A model generated the notes under the pieces. It ran no database searches. It saw nothing but the letters and a program-made list of their open reading frames with translations, and had not been told where the DNA came from. Shown here one piece after another: positions 53,624 through 62,844 of a DNA stretch of 64,000 nt. Position numbers and translations under genes: made by a program. The stretch lies in NCBI GenBank assembly GCA_017544265.1, contig JAFYEM010000030.1, forward strand, positions 87,402-151,401. The letters run 5' to 3'. Position 1 is the first letter of the stretch, and every line of letters begins with the position of its first letter. The stretch is from Bacteroidales bacterium. Its GTDB lineage: Bacteria; Bacteroidota; Bacteroidia; Bacteroidales; UBA932.

Positions 53624-56600
53624 TTATATATTCTTAACCAAATAATCAGGATACATGTTGTCCTGTTCGACAATGTCGGTGCATGTATAACTGTTCCCAT
53701 ACGTATCTGTGGCGACAACTTTCACAGAGGCAGATGGATTTTTCAGTGTGTACTTGTACATGTGGTAGCAGGTATCCATAAACCAGCTGTACGGGTTCAG
53801 GTTGTTGCCGGAGAAACCCAGGCCGAGAACACCGAGATAAAAGCCCGAAGTCCACCAGTCCTGTGAGCTGTCCGCACCTGTCGTTACTGTTGAATACATA
53901 CTGTCGGAGCGATACTCAGTAACTTCAGGCATCAGCTGGGCATTGCCGGAAAGCACATCGTTCTCATAAACCTCTACGGTCCATGACGGATCTGCATTGA
54001 ACACGTTGATGAAGAGGTCGTCAGCGGAATGGGGACTCTGGAAATAGATGTAACTGCCACCGTATTTCAAACCGCCGCGATAGATGCGCATCTGGTAGTC
54101 CCGGGTATTCATGCCTTTGTTGACGCCAATATAGTATGAGTCGGCAATGTCTCCGCCGTTGAATTCATATACGGTGTAGCCGTTCGGGCTGCCGTCAGAT
54201 GCCATGCTGGACCACCACCAGGCTCCGCATACCGACGAATGTACGTGCTCGTAGATACCCGTTCCTCCTACATCAGGATGCTTCTGCATATAGTGGGTAT
54301 GTCCGGAGAATATTTCGCAGCTTGAGAATTCTTTAAGCAGCGACAGCACCCTGGAAACATTTTCCCCCCTCTGGCTGTCCGCTATGGGAATATGGACGCA
54401 CAGGATAACGGTCGCGCTCTTAGGGACATTGGCAAGGTCGGCCGCAAGCCAGTCGTATTGCTCGTCCGTAAAGCCTCCGTGATAAGAAGATGCATCGGTA
54501 TTGCTGTCCCATATAATGTTGCGCATGCAAACCACGTGGACATTCCCGCGGTTGAAGGAATAGTTGATGGGCCCGAAACAGTCTTCGAAAGACCTCTGGG
54601 CTTTGAGGAAAAGAGTGCTGCTGGTAGCGTCGGTCTTTAGTTCCTGACCGGAACCGGAGTAGAAATATGTGTAGTCGTGGTTGCCGATTGTCTGAAATAC
54701 AGGGCAATTGATCTTTGCGCAGTGGCTGCGCATAATGTCCAGGGCAGGGGTAGTGTTCCTGCTGCCGGACGAATAGATTATGTCTCCAAGCGTTACGGCG
54801 TAGACGGGAAGCGAAGATGTGGCTATGCGCTCATTTACGGCCGGAACAGACTCGGTGATAAAGCGATCGACATCCAGTGTTTTCTGCTTTCCGCGCTTGG
54901 AGTCGCTGGCCTGGGGATCAGCAAGTGCATAGAGCAGGAAGTTGTTTTCCACCGCCTGCCGCTCCAGTGTGAAATCGTACGTCGCGCAACCTTTGATTCT
55001 GCGCTTGTAAAAATCGGGGCATCCGTTTGAATTCTTGGAAATGACCGCATCCGAAGGCAGGGAAATGTAGAAGTAACGGACATCGCTGTTGTTGGGAAGG
55101 GTATAATATCCCTGGGAGTCCGTCACCGTTACATCGAAGCCATTGGATACGCTTATACCCACGGCCGGCGCGCCGTTGGAATACAGCACGTGTCCATCGA
55201 CATGGTCGACATCCTGCGCATCGCCTGCTTCAAAGATGTCAGTCACGCTTACGGTAATGTCGCTGATCTGGACGCGGCCCTTGCTGGCCGCGGCACCCTT
55301 TCTTCCGCCGAAGGCAATTCTGTCGCCGGCTTTGACAACAAGCCCGTCAACGCTATTGGTCACCCAGGAGTCAACATTGCTGAAGGTCAGGACCCGATAT
55401 AGCTCGGGATCTTCAATGTCGGGCCAATCGAAATCTGCAGTGTGGGCGCCGGGGTTGGCTTTGGCAAGCTCCGGAGTCAGAACTACCAGGCACCAGTCGC
55501 TGTCTGCGCTGGTATTGATACGTGCAGCGGTGACACTGACAGAAACCACTGCGGCCATTCCCTCAGGTACGGTGAATTCCGGCGTGAGAATCCAGCCTCT
55601 GGCGCTTGCTGTACCAAGTTTCAGATATCCGGGATGGATGTAGACATTCGTGTCGGTAAGCCAATTTGCGAGACGGCTGTTGTTGATGGCATCACCCTGG
55701 CCCTTGAAAGTCATTTCGCCGCCGCCACCGGGGCGATGATAACCGCCGTAGATGAATGAGCCGGAATTGTTTTCACTGGTCTTGACACCGGTATTGGCGA
55801 AACTGCTGTTGTCTGTAGGACGGAAACCGACCGCGGTATTTATGAGGTCGAATTCCCAGCGCAGATCGCCGAAGTCTTCTGCAAGCACTACGCCTGTCCC
55901 GGTGATGGATTCAGGCATCTCAACTACCGTGAAGCCTTCCGTTGTTATTTTGACGGCTTTGGATTCTTTGCCGTTGGTGGTGTCCTTGACCTTGAACCAG
56001 TAATCGGTCGATGGTTTGAGCCCACCGAATACATACCTCGGCTGCTGGCTGTTCCATGCACCGAGGTTCGCAGGGAAATCGAAACTCTGGTCCACTGCCG
56101 TGCAGCCGCTGTCTTTATAAAGGATGGCCGTATATGCATTGGCAACATCGGCCGCGGCGCTTTCTCCTTCGGTCCAGGTGAAGGCTGCCGTGGAAGATGT
56201 AGTGGCCAGCGCTATGGCGTCTATCTCGGCGGGAATAGATATGCCCTCCTGCTCTATGGTAACGGTTTCGCTTCCGTACTCGTTGGAAAAGACGATTTGG
56301 CCGCTACGTGGACTTTCCTCGGTGTTCGCGCTCACTTCGAATTCGAAGATATAGTCTATGAGTCCCTTGGTGGTTATATCTTTAATCCATCCCTTTGCAT
56401 TCTCGCCGATGGCAGCGCTTACATTGGAATTCGCCTTGGCGGTGATGGTTACTATGCCGCCCTGGGCGCCCACGGGAATTGTGGATTCCGTGAGAAGCAG
56501 AGCGCCTTTCTGCTTCTGCATCACCTCAATGCATTGGCTGTCTTCACCGCATACAATGGTTACCGTTGCGCTTCTGGGGGAGTAATCTGCATTTGCACTG

Positions 56601-56875
56601 GCCGATACTGTGATTGCGACGTCTCCTTTCTGGCCGCTGCGCGGTTCCACGGTGAGCCAGTCTTCGCTGGATGAAGCAGTCCAGTCCTTTGTGGCAGAGA
56701 AATCAATCTGTTTGCTTTCGCCCTCGTTGGAGAGGACTATGTTCCCTTGCGCGCCAAGAGTGATTTTACCTTTTACTTCGGTTTCCACCTCTGTCTCTTC
56801 ATCCTCCTGCTCCGGCTTATTGCAGGCAAGAGTGAGGACAAAGGGTACCAAAAGGAAGCAGAGATACTTTTTCAT
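53624..56875 (-). CDS. BACON-FN3/anchor-calcineurin-like phosphoesterase lipoprotein
   Basis: 1083 aa from the ATG giving MKKYLCFLLV; lipobox LTLAC (Cys18), tail PEQEDEETEVETEV. Two BACON domains (about 45-122 and 130-212), FN3-like domain (216-316), anchor-type beta domain (325-547, opening VVLAEDFGDLRW), carboxypeptidase-regulatory-like domain (556-605), phosphoesterase with DPQ (653-655), GDII, GNHD (731-734), CVHIP and GHTH (858-861), and a MetallophosC-like end (VVATDTYGNSYTCTDIV). The EEP gene stops 2 bp upstream and the next phosphoesterase starts 11 bp downstream. Its first 120 residues are very similar to those of the downstream gene, showing module exchange. Surface phosphodi- or monoesterase; substrate unknown. 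Confidence 0.9.
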   Translation of the reverse strand: MKKYLCFLLVPFVLTLACNKPEQEDEETEVETEVKGKITLGAQGNIVLSNEGESKQIDFSATKDWTASSSEDWLTVEPRSGQKGDVAITVSASANADYSPRSATVTIVCGEDSQCIEVMQKQKGALLLTESTIPVGAQGGIVTITAKANSNVSAAIGENAKGWIKDITTKGLIDYIFEFEVSANTEESPRSGQIVFSNEYGSETVTIEQEGISIPAEIDAIALATTSSTAAFTWTEGESAAADVANAYTAILYKDSGCTAVDQSFDFPANLGAWNSQQPRYVFGGLKPSTDYWFKVKDTTNGKESKAVKITTEGFTVVEMPESITGTGVVLAEDFGDLRWEFDLINTAVGFRPTDNSSFANTGVKTSENNSGSFIYGGYHRPGGGGEMTFKGQGDAINNSRLANWLTDTNVYIHPGYLKLGTASARGWILTPEFTVPEGMAAVVSVSVTAARINTSADSDWCLVVLTPELAKANPGAHTADFDWPDIEDPELYRVLTFSNVDSWVTNSVDGLVVKAGDRIAFGGRKGAAASKGRVQISDITVSVTDIFEAGDAQDVDHVDGHVLYSNGAPAVGISVSNGFDVTVTDSQGYYTLPNNSDVRYFYISLPSDAVISKNSNGCPDFYKRRIKGCATYDFTLERQAVENNFLLYALADPQASDSKRGKQKTLDVDRFITESVPAVNERIATSSLPVYAVTLGDIIYSSGSRNTTPALDIMRSHCAKINCPVFQTIGNHDYTYFYSGSGQELKTDATSSTLFLKAQRSFEDCFGPINYSFNRGNVHVVCMRNIIWDSNTDASSYHGGFTDEQYDWLAADLANVPKSATVILCVHIPIADSQRGENVSRVLSLLKEFSSCEIFSGHTHYMQKHPDVGGTGIYEHVHSSVCGAWWWSSMASDGSPNGYTVYEFNGGDIADSYYIGVNKGMNTRDYQMRIYRGGLKYGGSYIYFQSPHSADDLFINVFNADPSWTVEVYENDVLSGNAQLMPEVTEYRSDSMYSTVTTGADSSQDWWTSGFYLGVLGLGFSGNNLNPYSWFMDTCYHMYKYTLKNPSASVKVVATDTYGNSYTCTDIVEQDNMYPDYLVKNI

Positions 56876-56877
56876 AA

Positions 56878-57867
56878 TCAGAACGATATTGTTGCAGCCA
56901 CTGGCAGATGATCGGACGGGCACCACTGAATTCCGTCCAAAGTGTATGTGGTGGTTATGAGTCTGTAATTGGAAGGGATGCAGCCCTTTGCCATGATATG
57001 GTCTATCCTTCTGTCCGGACGCTCTGTCGTGAACTCTTCAATGGAGTAGTATTTATAGTTTGCGGAACTGCCGCTGAGCGTACCCCAGCTGGCGGTATTG
57101 CCGTCCTTCCAGTAACTTGTGAGGACTCTATATGCTTCGGTGCCGGGGCCGTTGTTCATATCGCCGGTGAGTATCGACGGGAGATCTCCGGCATTGGAGG
57201 AAGCGAAACGGTTCACTACCGCTGCCATATTCTCCGCCCCTCCCTGGTCTTTTGTTGGAAGATGGGTGACGAACAGCCAGAACTGCTTTCCGCTGCCAAG
57301 ATGAGTGAAAAGGGCTTTTATGCAGGTGCGTTCGGGGCTGCCGGCCTTGCCATACGCAGAAGAAGGACTTTCAAACCAGTCATTGCTTGACTTCGACAGC
57401 CAGACATAACTGCATTTCTCCAGTCTGAATTTGGTCTTGTCGTAGGCGAAGCCGTTTGCGTAGGAATAGCTCGTGGAATATATGGCGCTGATCTTGTTCG
57501 GCCACTCCAGCCTCCAGTCAAAATCAGGAAGAGGATTATAATATGTCTTCAGCGAGTATTTTCCTCCGGCAGCGTAGTTTCCGTCCAGCTCATTGAAGCC
57601 TATGATGTCCGCTTTGGTGGCCGCAATCGCACTTGCGAGTGCCTTCCGGACAGTGGAATTGTCCAAAGACATTTCCTCCCTGCGGCCGGAGGGCTTCAGC
57701 ACGTTATAGGTCGCAACGGTGATCTCGAGCTTTTCGCCGGCCTGGTAAGGGTTCACCAGTCCACCACTTTTATTCTCTCCTTCTCCAGAAGTGTCCGTGA
57801 CCTTGTTGCAGGCTCCCGCGAGTAATACCGACAGCAGTAAGGCAATATGACAAAGCCGTTTATTCAT
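56878..57867 (-). CDS. Endonuclease/exonuclease/phosphatase (EEP) family lipoprotein
   Basis: 329 aa, lipobox LAGAC (Cys20). The EEP fold (about 47-329) has all core residues: Asn55 (ATYNVL), Glu93 (GFNELD), His202 (VTHLP), Asp236 and Asn238 (GDMNN), Asp289-His290 (RIDHI) and SDH at 318-320. These are the metal and catalytic groups of the DNase I/sphingomyelinase/inositol-phosphatase superfamily. An exported form could cut nucleic acid, sphingomyelin-like lipids or inositol phosphates; sequence alone does not decide. A second EEP protein lies at 62845-64000. The gene is followed after 2 bp by the BACON phosphoesterase. Confidence 0.92.
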   Translation of the reverse strand: MNKRLCHIALLLSVLLAGACNKVTDTSGEGENKSGGLVNPYQAGEKLEITVATYNVLKPSGRREEMSLDNSTVRKALASAIAATKADIIGFNELDGNYAAGGKYSLKTYYNPLPDFDWRLEWPNKISAIYSTSYSYANGFAYDKTKFRLEKCSYVWLSKSSNDWFESPSSAYGKAGSPERTCIKALFTHLGSGKQFWLFVTHLPTKDQGGAENMAAVVNRFASSNAGDLPSILTGDMNNGPGTEAYRVLTSYWKDGNTASWGTLSGSSANYKYYSIEEFTTERPDRRIDHIMAKGCIPSNYRLITTTYTLDGIQWCPSDHLPVAATISF

Positions 57868-57906
57868 CTTCAGTCCATCCCGACCTTACCGGGCATATAA
57901 TTGGCA

Positions 57907-57934
57907 CCCCGGGGGCCGGTCAGGGCCCCTGGGG
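57907..57934 (-). terminator. Very GC-rich intercistronic hairpin
   Basis: CCCC-G-GGGGCC pairs with GGCCCC-T-GGGG around a 6-nt loop. It lies 16 bp after the 57950 stop but lacks a T tract, so it may attenuate or stabilise the transcript rather than end it. Confidence 0.45.
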
Positions 57935-57949
57935 CGAAAAGAGGGGTGA

Positions 57950-60900
57950 TTACCAGTCCTTGACTACAAGATGTTCGTCATCTATTACGGAAGTAATATC
58001 GTAAGTGGAACCGGCGCCACCGGCGAGGACACCGATAGTTACATCAGTGATATCGTTGATGGTGTCATTGTGGGTGTTGTCCTTCCTGACAGTGCCGGGG
58101 GCAATCATGTTTGGATTATTTTCATCGCCTTTCTTGATGGAGAAGGAGGCAGTGTTATTCTTGGTACAGCAGAATAGACCTGTCGTGGTCTTGCTGCCCC
58201 AGACGGTGCCGGCCAGTCTGTGTCCCGTCATAGTGAATGTGCTGCTGGCGTCGCTGCCTTCGACGGTTGCCATCAAACCGGCTGTGTAATTCTCACCGCC
58301 GACCGTCGCCAAATGGGTATCGATGGTGGCATTGGAACGCCAGTAATAATGATTGGTTGTGTTGACTTTTGGACAAGCGACAATACCTGCTGCCCAGATG
58401 GAAGCGGTAGTGGTGGCGTCAACGGTGACATCGCCCGTATTCCTGCAGTTGTTGAAGTTGAAGGAAGCGTTGCTGATCCATCCGCCGATGCCGCCGACAT
58501 TGATAGCCGTGCTACCCTTGTCTCCGGTGACATAGATGTCTCCGGAATTACGGGCGTACTGCGTCTTGATACCGGTAGTGGTATAACCGGCGATACCGCC
58601 GATGCTGAGATCTCCGCCATTGCTCTTGGCGGGGCCGGAATTATCGGTAATGTTTCCGCTGTTGGAGCTGTACTTGCTGGAAGTCCCGGTCATGTTGAAA
58701 TAACCGGAACTGTTCCTTCCGAACAGACCTCCGATGCAAATGTTCTTTGCGCTGCCACCATTCACGATATCTCCGGAATTGGTTAGTTTATACTGGGCAG
58801 AGCTGCCAGCATCGGAAATACCGTTATTCTTATCCAGGTAGCCTACGATTCCGCCCATATATACGTAATTGTTAGCATCACCGGAATTAGAAACTGTACC
58901 GCTGTTGGAATTATTCTTGAAGGTGTTGTCTGTTTGCATACGACCGAGCAAGCCTCCAACATAGTTGATATCAGTTGCTGTGCCGGTATTGGAAACTTCT
59001 CCGCTGTTGGAGTTGTCGTCAAAGGTGGCTTTCTTGTCCAGATAACCGATAAGTCCGCCAACACGGTTTTGTTTAGCATTGCCGGTATTGGTAACAGTTC
59101 CAGTATTGGTGTTATCGGTATAGGTGCCAAAGCGAATCCAGCCAATGACACCGCCAACACTGTTAGTAGCATCTGCATTAGCACCATTATTGGTAATAGC
59201 ACCGCTATTGGTACAGCCAGAGACTGTCATTGTGCAGGTCAGGCTAGAAGAGTTACCAGCCTGGCCGATGATACCACCTACAGAAACATCCTTATTCCAG
59301 GCGCCATTATTGATAACAGCACCTGTATTTTCGCAATCTGAGATGGTGAAATCAACTCCCCAGAATGTTCCCAGTACGCCGCCAACCATCAGCTCGTTTT
59401 CGTTGCCGCCGGCATAGGAAGTTTCGTTGGTGACGCTGGCCTCGTTGGTGCAGCCGGTCATTTCAGCACCGCTATTAGCCTTACCGATGAGGCCGGCGAT
59501 GTGGTGCTCTTCGGTAACTCCGCCGGCGACGTTGAAGGTAACGCTACCCTGAGACTTACAACCGATTGCGGTGCCGGAAAGGACATTGGCAAGGATACCA
59601 AGATCCAGCTGGTCTGCAGTAATATTCAGCGTAGAGTTGAGAGTAAGATCCTTCACGGTACCCTTCAGTTCGTTGAACAGAGGCTTGGTGAGGCCGCTGA
59701 TGGTCTTGCCGTTGCCGTTCAGGGTGCCGGCGTAATCTTCGATGGATGCGAAGGCTTCGGCAGAAGCGGAAGAAATGGTGACGTTCTGAGTAACAGCAGC
59801 CTCCAGCGACTTGTTGCCGCCGGCTACTGCGCTTACGAATTCATTGAAAGTCTCCTCGTTCTTAATCTTGAAAACAGGATCATCTACGAGGGCCGTAATC
59901 TGGACCTTTACGTCACTCAGATAGAAACGGTTCTTTGTAGAAATATTCTCCAGGGAGCCGATGATGAGCTGGGTGTCGGAATCAACGTTATTGATAGTCA
60001 CTGACTTCGTCTCCCACGACTTAATGGAGGAGATTTCCAGGGCGTGGCCGTCTGAGAGGGAAGCACCGGTGTATTTCCTGAAGTCTGAGCTATTAAGTTC
60101 CGTGGTGCTCTTCATCGTAATTCCTTTCTCCGCAAACACGGCGACGTCATTCTCGCTGGATTCGTACTTGCAGGCGGTAACGGTAACCTCGATGGTCGCA
60201 ACCTTACCTTCGGGAATACCGGCAAGAGCAGGCGTTACAATATGGGTGCGGGCAGTGGTGGCAGAGGTGGCTACACGCAGGAAACCATTCTGATAATATG
60301 CTGCGCTGTTTCCGAAGAAGCCCCAGCCTTTAGAAAGGCGGCTGCTGCCAAGATCCCAACCTGCTCCGAAGATACGGTCTCCGGTAGAATTAGACTTGAT
60401 AAATGAACCGGCAGGATTAACACCAGCAGGAACGACAGGCAGAACTTTGCTGGCGGGGTAGAAGCTGGCTGCACCCAGGAATTCATCCGGGCCGGTACCA
60501 ATCTCGCTGAAGTCTTCGGCCAGAATTACATCGCCAACGGCGGCATCCGAAACCGTTGTGGCATCTACTACAATAAAGGGATCGGTGTGGGCGCTTACAG
60601 GATCAGACGATACGCTGGAGGCAGTATCTGTAGCAACAAACCAATAATCGGTGTCCGGAGCCAGTCCGCCGAATACGAAGCAAGGGCTCTTGCTGCTCCA
60701 GCATTCATCATCAGCCGGAATATCGAAGGAGACCACAAGGTTAGAACATGCGGAATCGCTGTACAGAGCGATAGTGTAAGGCTTTGCGATATCGTCAGCA
60801 GCGGAACCACCGTAAGTCCAGGTGAAGGCTGCGGTACTGGAGGACACGGCCTTTACTGAGGCGGTAATGCCCGGCTCTTCAAGAGCAGTGACGGTGACCT

Positions 60901-62644
60901 TCATGTCGCTGATGTTCATGCGCCCTTTCTGGTCGGAGACGCTGGAAGAAGCAGCGCCGAAGGCCAGGCGGGCGCCCTTGCCCACACCGGTAAGGGTGAC
61001 TTTGTAGCTCTTCCATGCTGTTTCGGCATCCAGCGTGATAGGCTTCATGTTGGTGGTAAGATCAAGCGTGTTCGTCTTCGTTTCGTCGGTCAGTTCGTTG
61101 TATGAACCGGCGGGCTGAACGGCTACGACGGCGTCAAAAGTAGCATAGGCATTGTTGGACTCGCTGAAGTAAGGACATGCCGTTACTTCTACCTCCAGCG
61201 TTGCCAGCTTACCATCAGGAATGTTATTGAGGGCCGGAGTGACAAGGTGGGTAATATTGGCTTTGCTGGCGGAGAGTTTGATATATCCAGGGTGGATATA
61301 CAGGTTTGCTTTGGCCCCCTGTGCCCAATGGGCCAGACGACTGGAAGCAAGGGCATCGCCTTGAGCGGAAAGCAGCTTCTCACTATTGGTGTCTATAGGC
61401 AGGAAGGATAAGACATCTGAGTTAGAGAATGAATCCTGAGAAGTAGCGAAATATCCCACGCCACGGGTAATCAGTTCGCTGTCCCAGCGGAGTTCGCCGA
61501 AGTCCTCTGCAAGAATCACGTCACCCACGGCGGCAGGATTGGAGGAAACCTCCACGATATTGAAGGCTGCTGTCGTTACGCTGAGGCTGTTGCTCTCGGT
61601 GTGTGCGGTGTCGTTGGAAACCTTCACGAAATAGGTCACTCCGGGCGCGAGGCCGCTGATGCAGAAGCGGGGAGCTGCTCCGCCCCAGCAAGAATCGCCT
61701 TCGGGAACGGCAAAGCTGTTGACGAGATTGGAGCAGGCCGCGTCGGAATAGACATTGAATGTAAGGGCGGCTGCAGCATAACTGGCATCCGGCAGGCAGA
61801 TGACCGCGGTGGAACTTGTAATGCCTTCCGCGCTGATTGTGAAGTCGGAAGCGACTGGAGCGTAAGGAATTTCTTCTGAATACATCTTTCCTGCTGCCCA
61901 TGCCTTGTCAGGCTTGGCGGAACAGGTCATGGAACCGCCCTCGGCATCCTCAATACGGACCCGCAGGCCGTTCACGCTGTAATCCACCGCAGGAACGACT
62001 ATGAACCACGGAGTACCGGCGGGAACCGGAGAATCTGCGGTCACTGCAAGAGAGGTCAGAGCCCCGGCTGCAGGAGTGATGGCGCTGAAATCAGTGGAGA
62101 AAGCGCCTGCGATTTTGTCTGAGCCGATGGAAGAGAGCACTATTTTCTTAATGCTCTTTTCGCCGGTCGGAGTGAGTTTGAAGATGGCGACCTTTGAAGA
62201 GAAGGTCAGGGTAGTCTCACTTCCGGAAGCGAGCATGACGTACGCGGCGGGGTCGTAGGAACCGGCCACATAGCTCTGCGCGGCAGGAATGGTAATTGTC
62301 GCGTTGCCGGCGTCATATGCCGACAGGGACGCGGCGGGATAGGCAGCATAGAACGGGGCCGCGATGCCATCGACAGTAAAGGATGCGGTGGCTTTACCGG
62401 CGCCGGCGGCATCCAGAGGTTCTGAAGTTACGCCATTGACGCTGATCTTGTCGCCTTCCGACCAATAGTTGGGCCATAGGTCTCCTTGCTTTTCGCCGAG
62501 AGCCGTCTTGGTTTCCGGCAGGATGACATTCAAGGTGACAGGTCCTTTTACATCTTCTGTTTCGGGAGCCTGCTGTTCTGCTTCCTTGGAACATGAAGCG
62601 AGCACTGCTGCGAGGGCAGTGAGGGTGATAAATAACTTTTTCAT
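57950..62644 (-). CDS. Fimbrillin-like, FN3/anchor and GLUG repeat giant lipoprotein
   Basis: 1564 aa from the ATG giving MKKLFITLTA; lipobox VLASC (Cys18). Fimbrillin-like domain at about 30-260 (NYWSEGDKISVNG, PFYAAYPAAS), then FN3-like (266-362), anchor-type beta domain (372-595, opening DVILAEDFGELRW), a second FN3-like and anchor pair (about 598-925), and GLUG-like repeats from about 930 to the end. The anchor modules are close to those of the two phosphoesterase genes downstream. No catalytic motif was seen. A 52-aa microprotein gene ends 2 bp before the start, as in the other cluster. Likely a surface scaffold or adhesin of the hydrolase operon. Confidence 0.87.
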   Translation of the reverse strand: MKKLFITLTALAAVLASCSKEAEQQAPETEDVKGPVTLNVILPETKTALGEKQGDLWPNYWSEGDKISVNGVTSEPLDAAGAGKATASFTVDGIAAPFYAAYPAASLSAYDAGNATITIPAAQSYVAGSYDPAAYVMLASGSETTLTFSSKVAIFKLTPTGEKSIKKIVLSSIGSDKIAGAFSTDFSAITPAAGALTSLAVTADSPVPAGTPWFIVVPAVDYSVNGLRVRIEDAEGGSMTCSAKPDKAWAAGKMYSEEIPYAPVASDFTISAEGITSSTAVICLPDASYAAAALTFNVYSDAACSNLVNSFAVPEGDSCWGGAAPRFCISGLAPGVTYFVKVSNDTAHTESNSLSVTTAAFNIVEVSSNPAAVGDVILAEDFGELRWDSELITRGVGYFATSQDSFSNSDVLSFLPIDTNSEKLLSAQGDALASSRLAHWAQGAKANLYIHPGYIKLSASKANITHLVTPALNNIPDGKLATLEVEVTACPYFSESNNAYATFDAVVAVQPAGSYNELTDETKTNTLDLTTNMKPITLDAETAWKSYKVTLTGVGKGARLAFGAASSSVSDQKGRMNISDMKVTVTALEEPGITASVKAVSSSTAAFTWTYGGSAADDIAKPYTIALYSDSACSNLVVSFDIPADDECWSSKSPCFVFGGLAPDTDYWFVATDTASSVSSDPVSAHTDPFIVVDATTVSDAAVGDVILAEDFSEIGTGPDEFLGAASFYPASKVLPVVPAGVNPAGSFIKSNSTGDRIFGAGWDLGSSRLSKGWGFFGNSAAYYQNGFLRVATSATTARTHIVTPALAGIPEGKVATIEVTVTACKYESSENDVAVFAEKGITMKSTTELNSSDFRKYTGASLSDGHALEISSIKSWETKSVTINNVDSDTQLIIGSLENISTKNRFYLSDVKVQITALVDDPVFKIKNEETFNEFVSAVAGGNKSLEAAVTQNVTISSASAEAFASIEDYAGTLNGNGKTISGLTKPLFNELKGTVKDLTLNSTLNITADQLDLGILANVLSGTAIGCKSQGSVTFNVAGGVTEEHHIAGLIGKANSGAEMTGCTNEASVTNETSYAGGNENELMVGGVLGTFWGVDFTISDCENTGAVINNGAWNKDVSVGGIIGQAGNSSSLTCTMTVSGCTNSGAITNNGANADATNSVGGVIGWIRFGTYTDNTNTGTVTNTGNAKQNRVGGLIGYLDKKATFDDNSNSGEVSNTGTATDINYVGGLLGRMQTDNTFKNNSNSGTVSNSGDANNYVYMGGIVGYLDKNNGISDAGSSAQYKLTNSGDIVNGGSAKNICIGGLFGRNSSGYFNMTGTSSKYSSNSGNITDNSGPAKSNGGDLSIGGIAGYTTTGIKTQYARNSGDIYVTGDKGSTAINVGGIGGWISNASFNFNNCRNTGDVTVDATTTASIWAAGIVACPKVNTTNHYYWRSNATIDTHLATVGGENYTAGLMATVEGSDASSTFTMTGHRLAGTVWGSKTTTGLFCCTKNNTASFSIKKGDENNPNMIAPGTVRKDNTHNDTINDITDVTIGVLAGGAGSTYDITSVIDDEHLVVKDW

Positions 62645-62646
62645 AA

Positions 62647-62805
62647 CTACTCGGAAATCCATAAATCAATACCTGCGTCCTCCTCCTCAATGGGCTGGAG
62701 AGCGCCTACACTTGCACAGATGCACCATTCCCAGTCCAGGGAATGGATCCTTGCAAAAGGAGCCTTGTACTCCTTTTGAGTTTTTAATTTCAGTGTTTTC
62801 ATCAT
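62647..62805 (-). CDS. 52-aa microprotein of the Y-x-x-P family
   Basis: Open from ATG 62805 (or the next ATG, 62802) to TAG 62647, ending two bases before the giant lipoprotein start. The product contains KEYKAPFARIHSLDWEWCIC, then AS and an acidic stretch PIEEEDAGIDLW. It shares Y[KT][AS]P, a hydrophobic-acidic core, the AS pair and acidic tail plus Trp with the proteins at 21071 and 39807. Position and spacing are the same in all three cases, in front of a fimbrillin-like lipoprotein. Function unknown; two Cys residues are special to this copy. Confidence 0.65.
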   Translation of the reverse strand: MMKTLKLKTQKEYKAPFARIHSLDWEWCICASVGALQPIEEEDAGIDLWISE

Positions 62806-62844
62806 AATATATAGTAATTTTTGTAAGATTTCTGATTCTAAGGG

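Noticed and set aside
62645-62662. Upstream start MDFRVV for the giant lipoprotein
   Set aside because: It overlaps the microprotein stop in another frame; the ATG at 62644 gives a proper lipoprotein signal.
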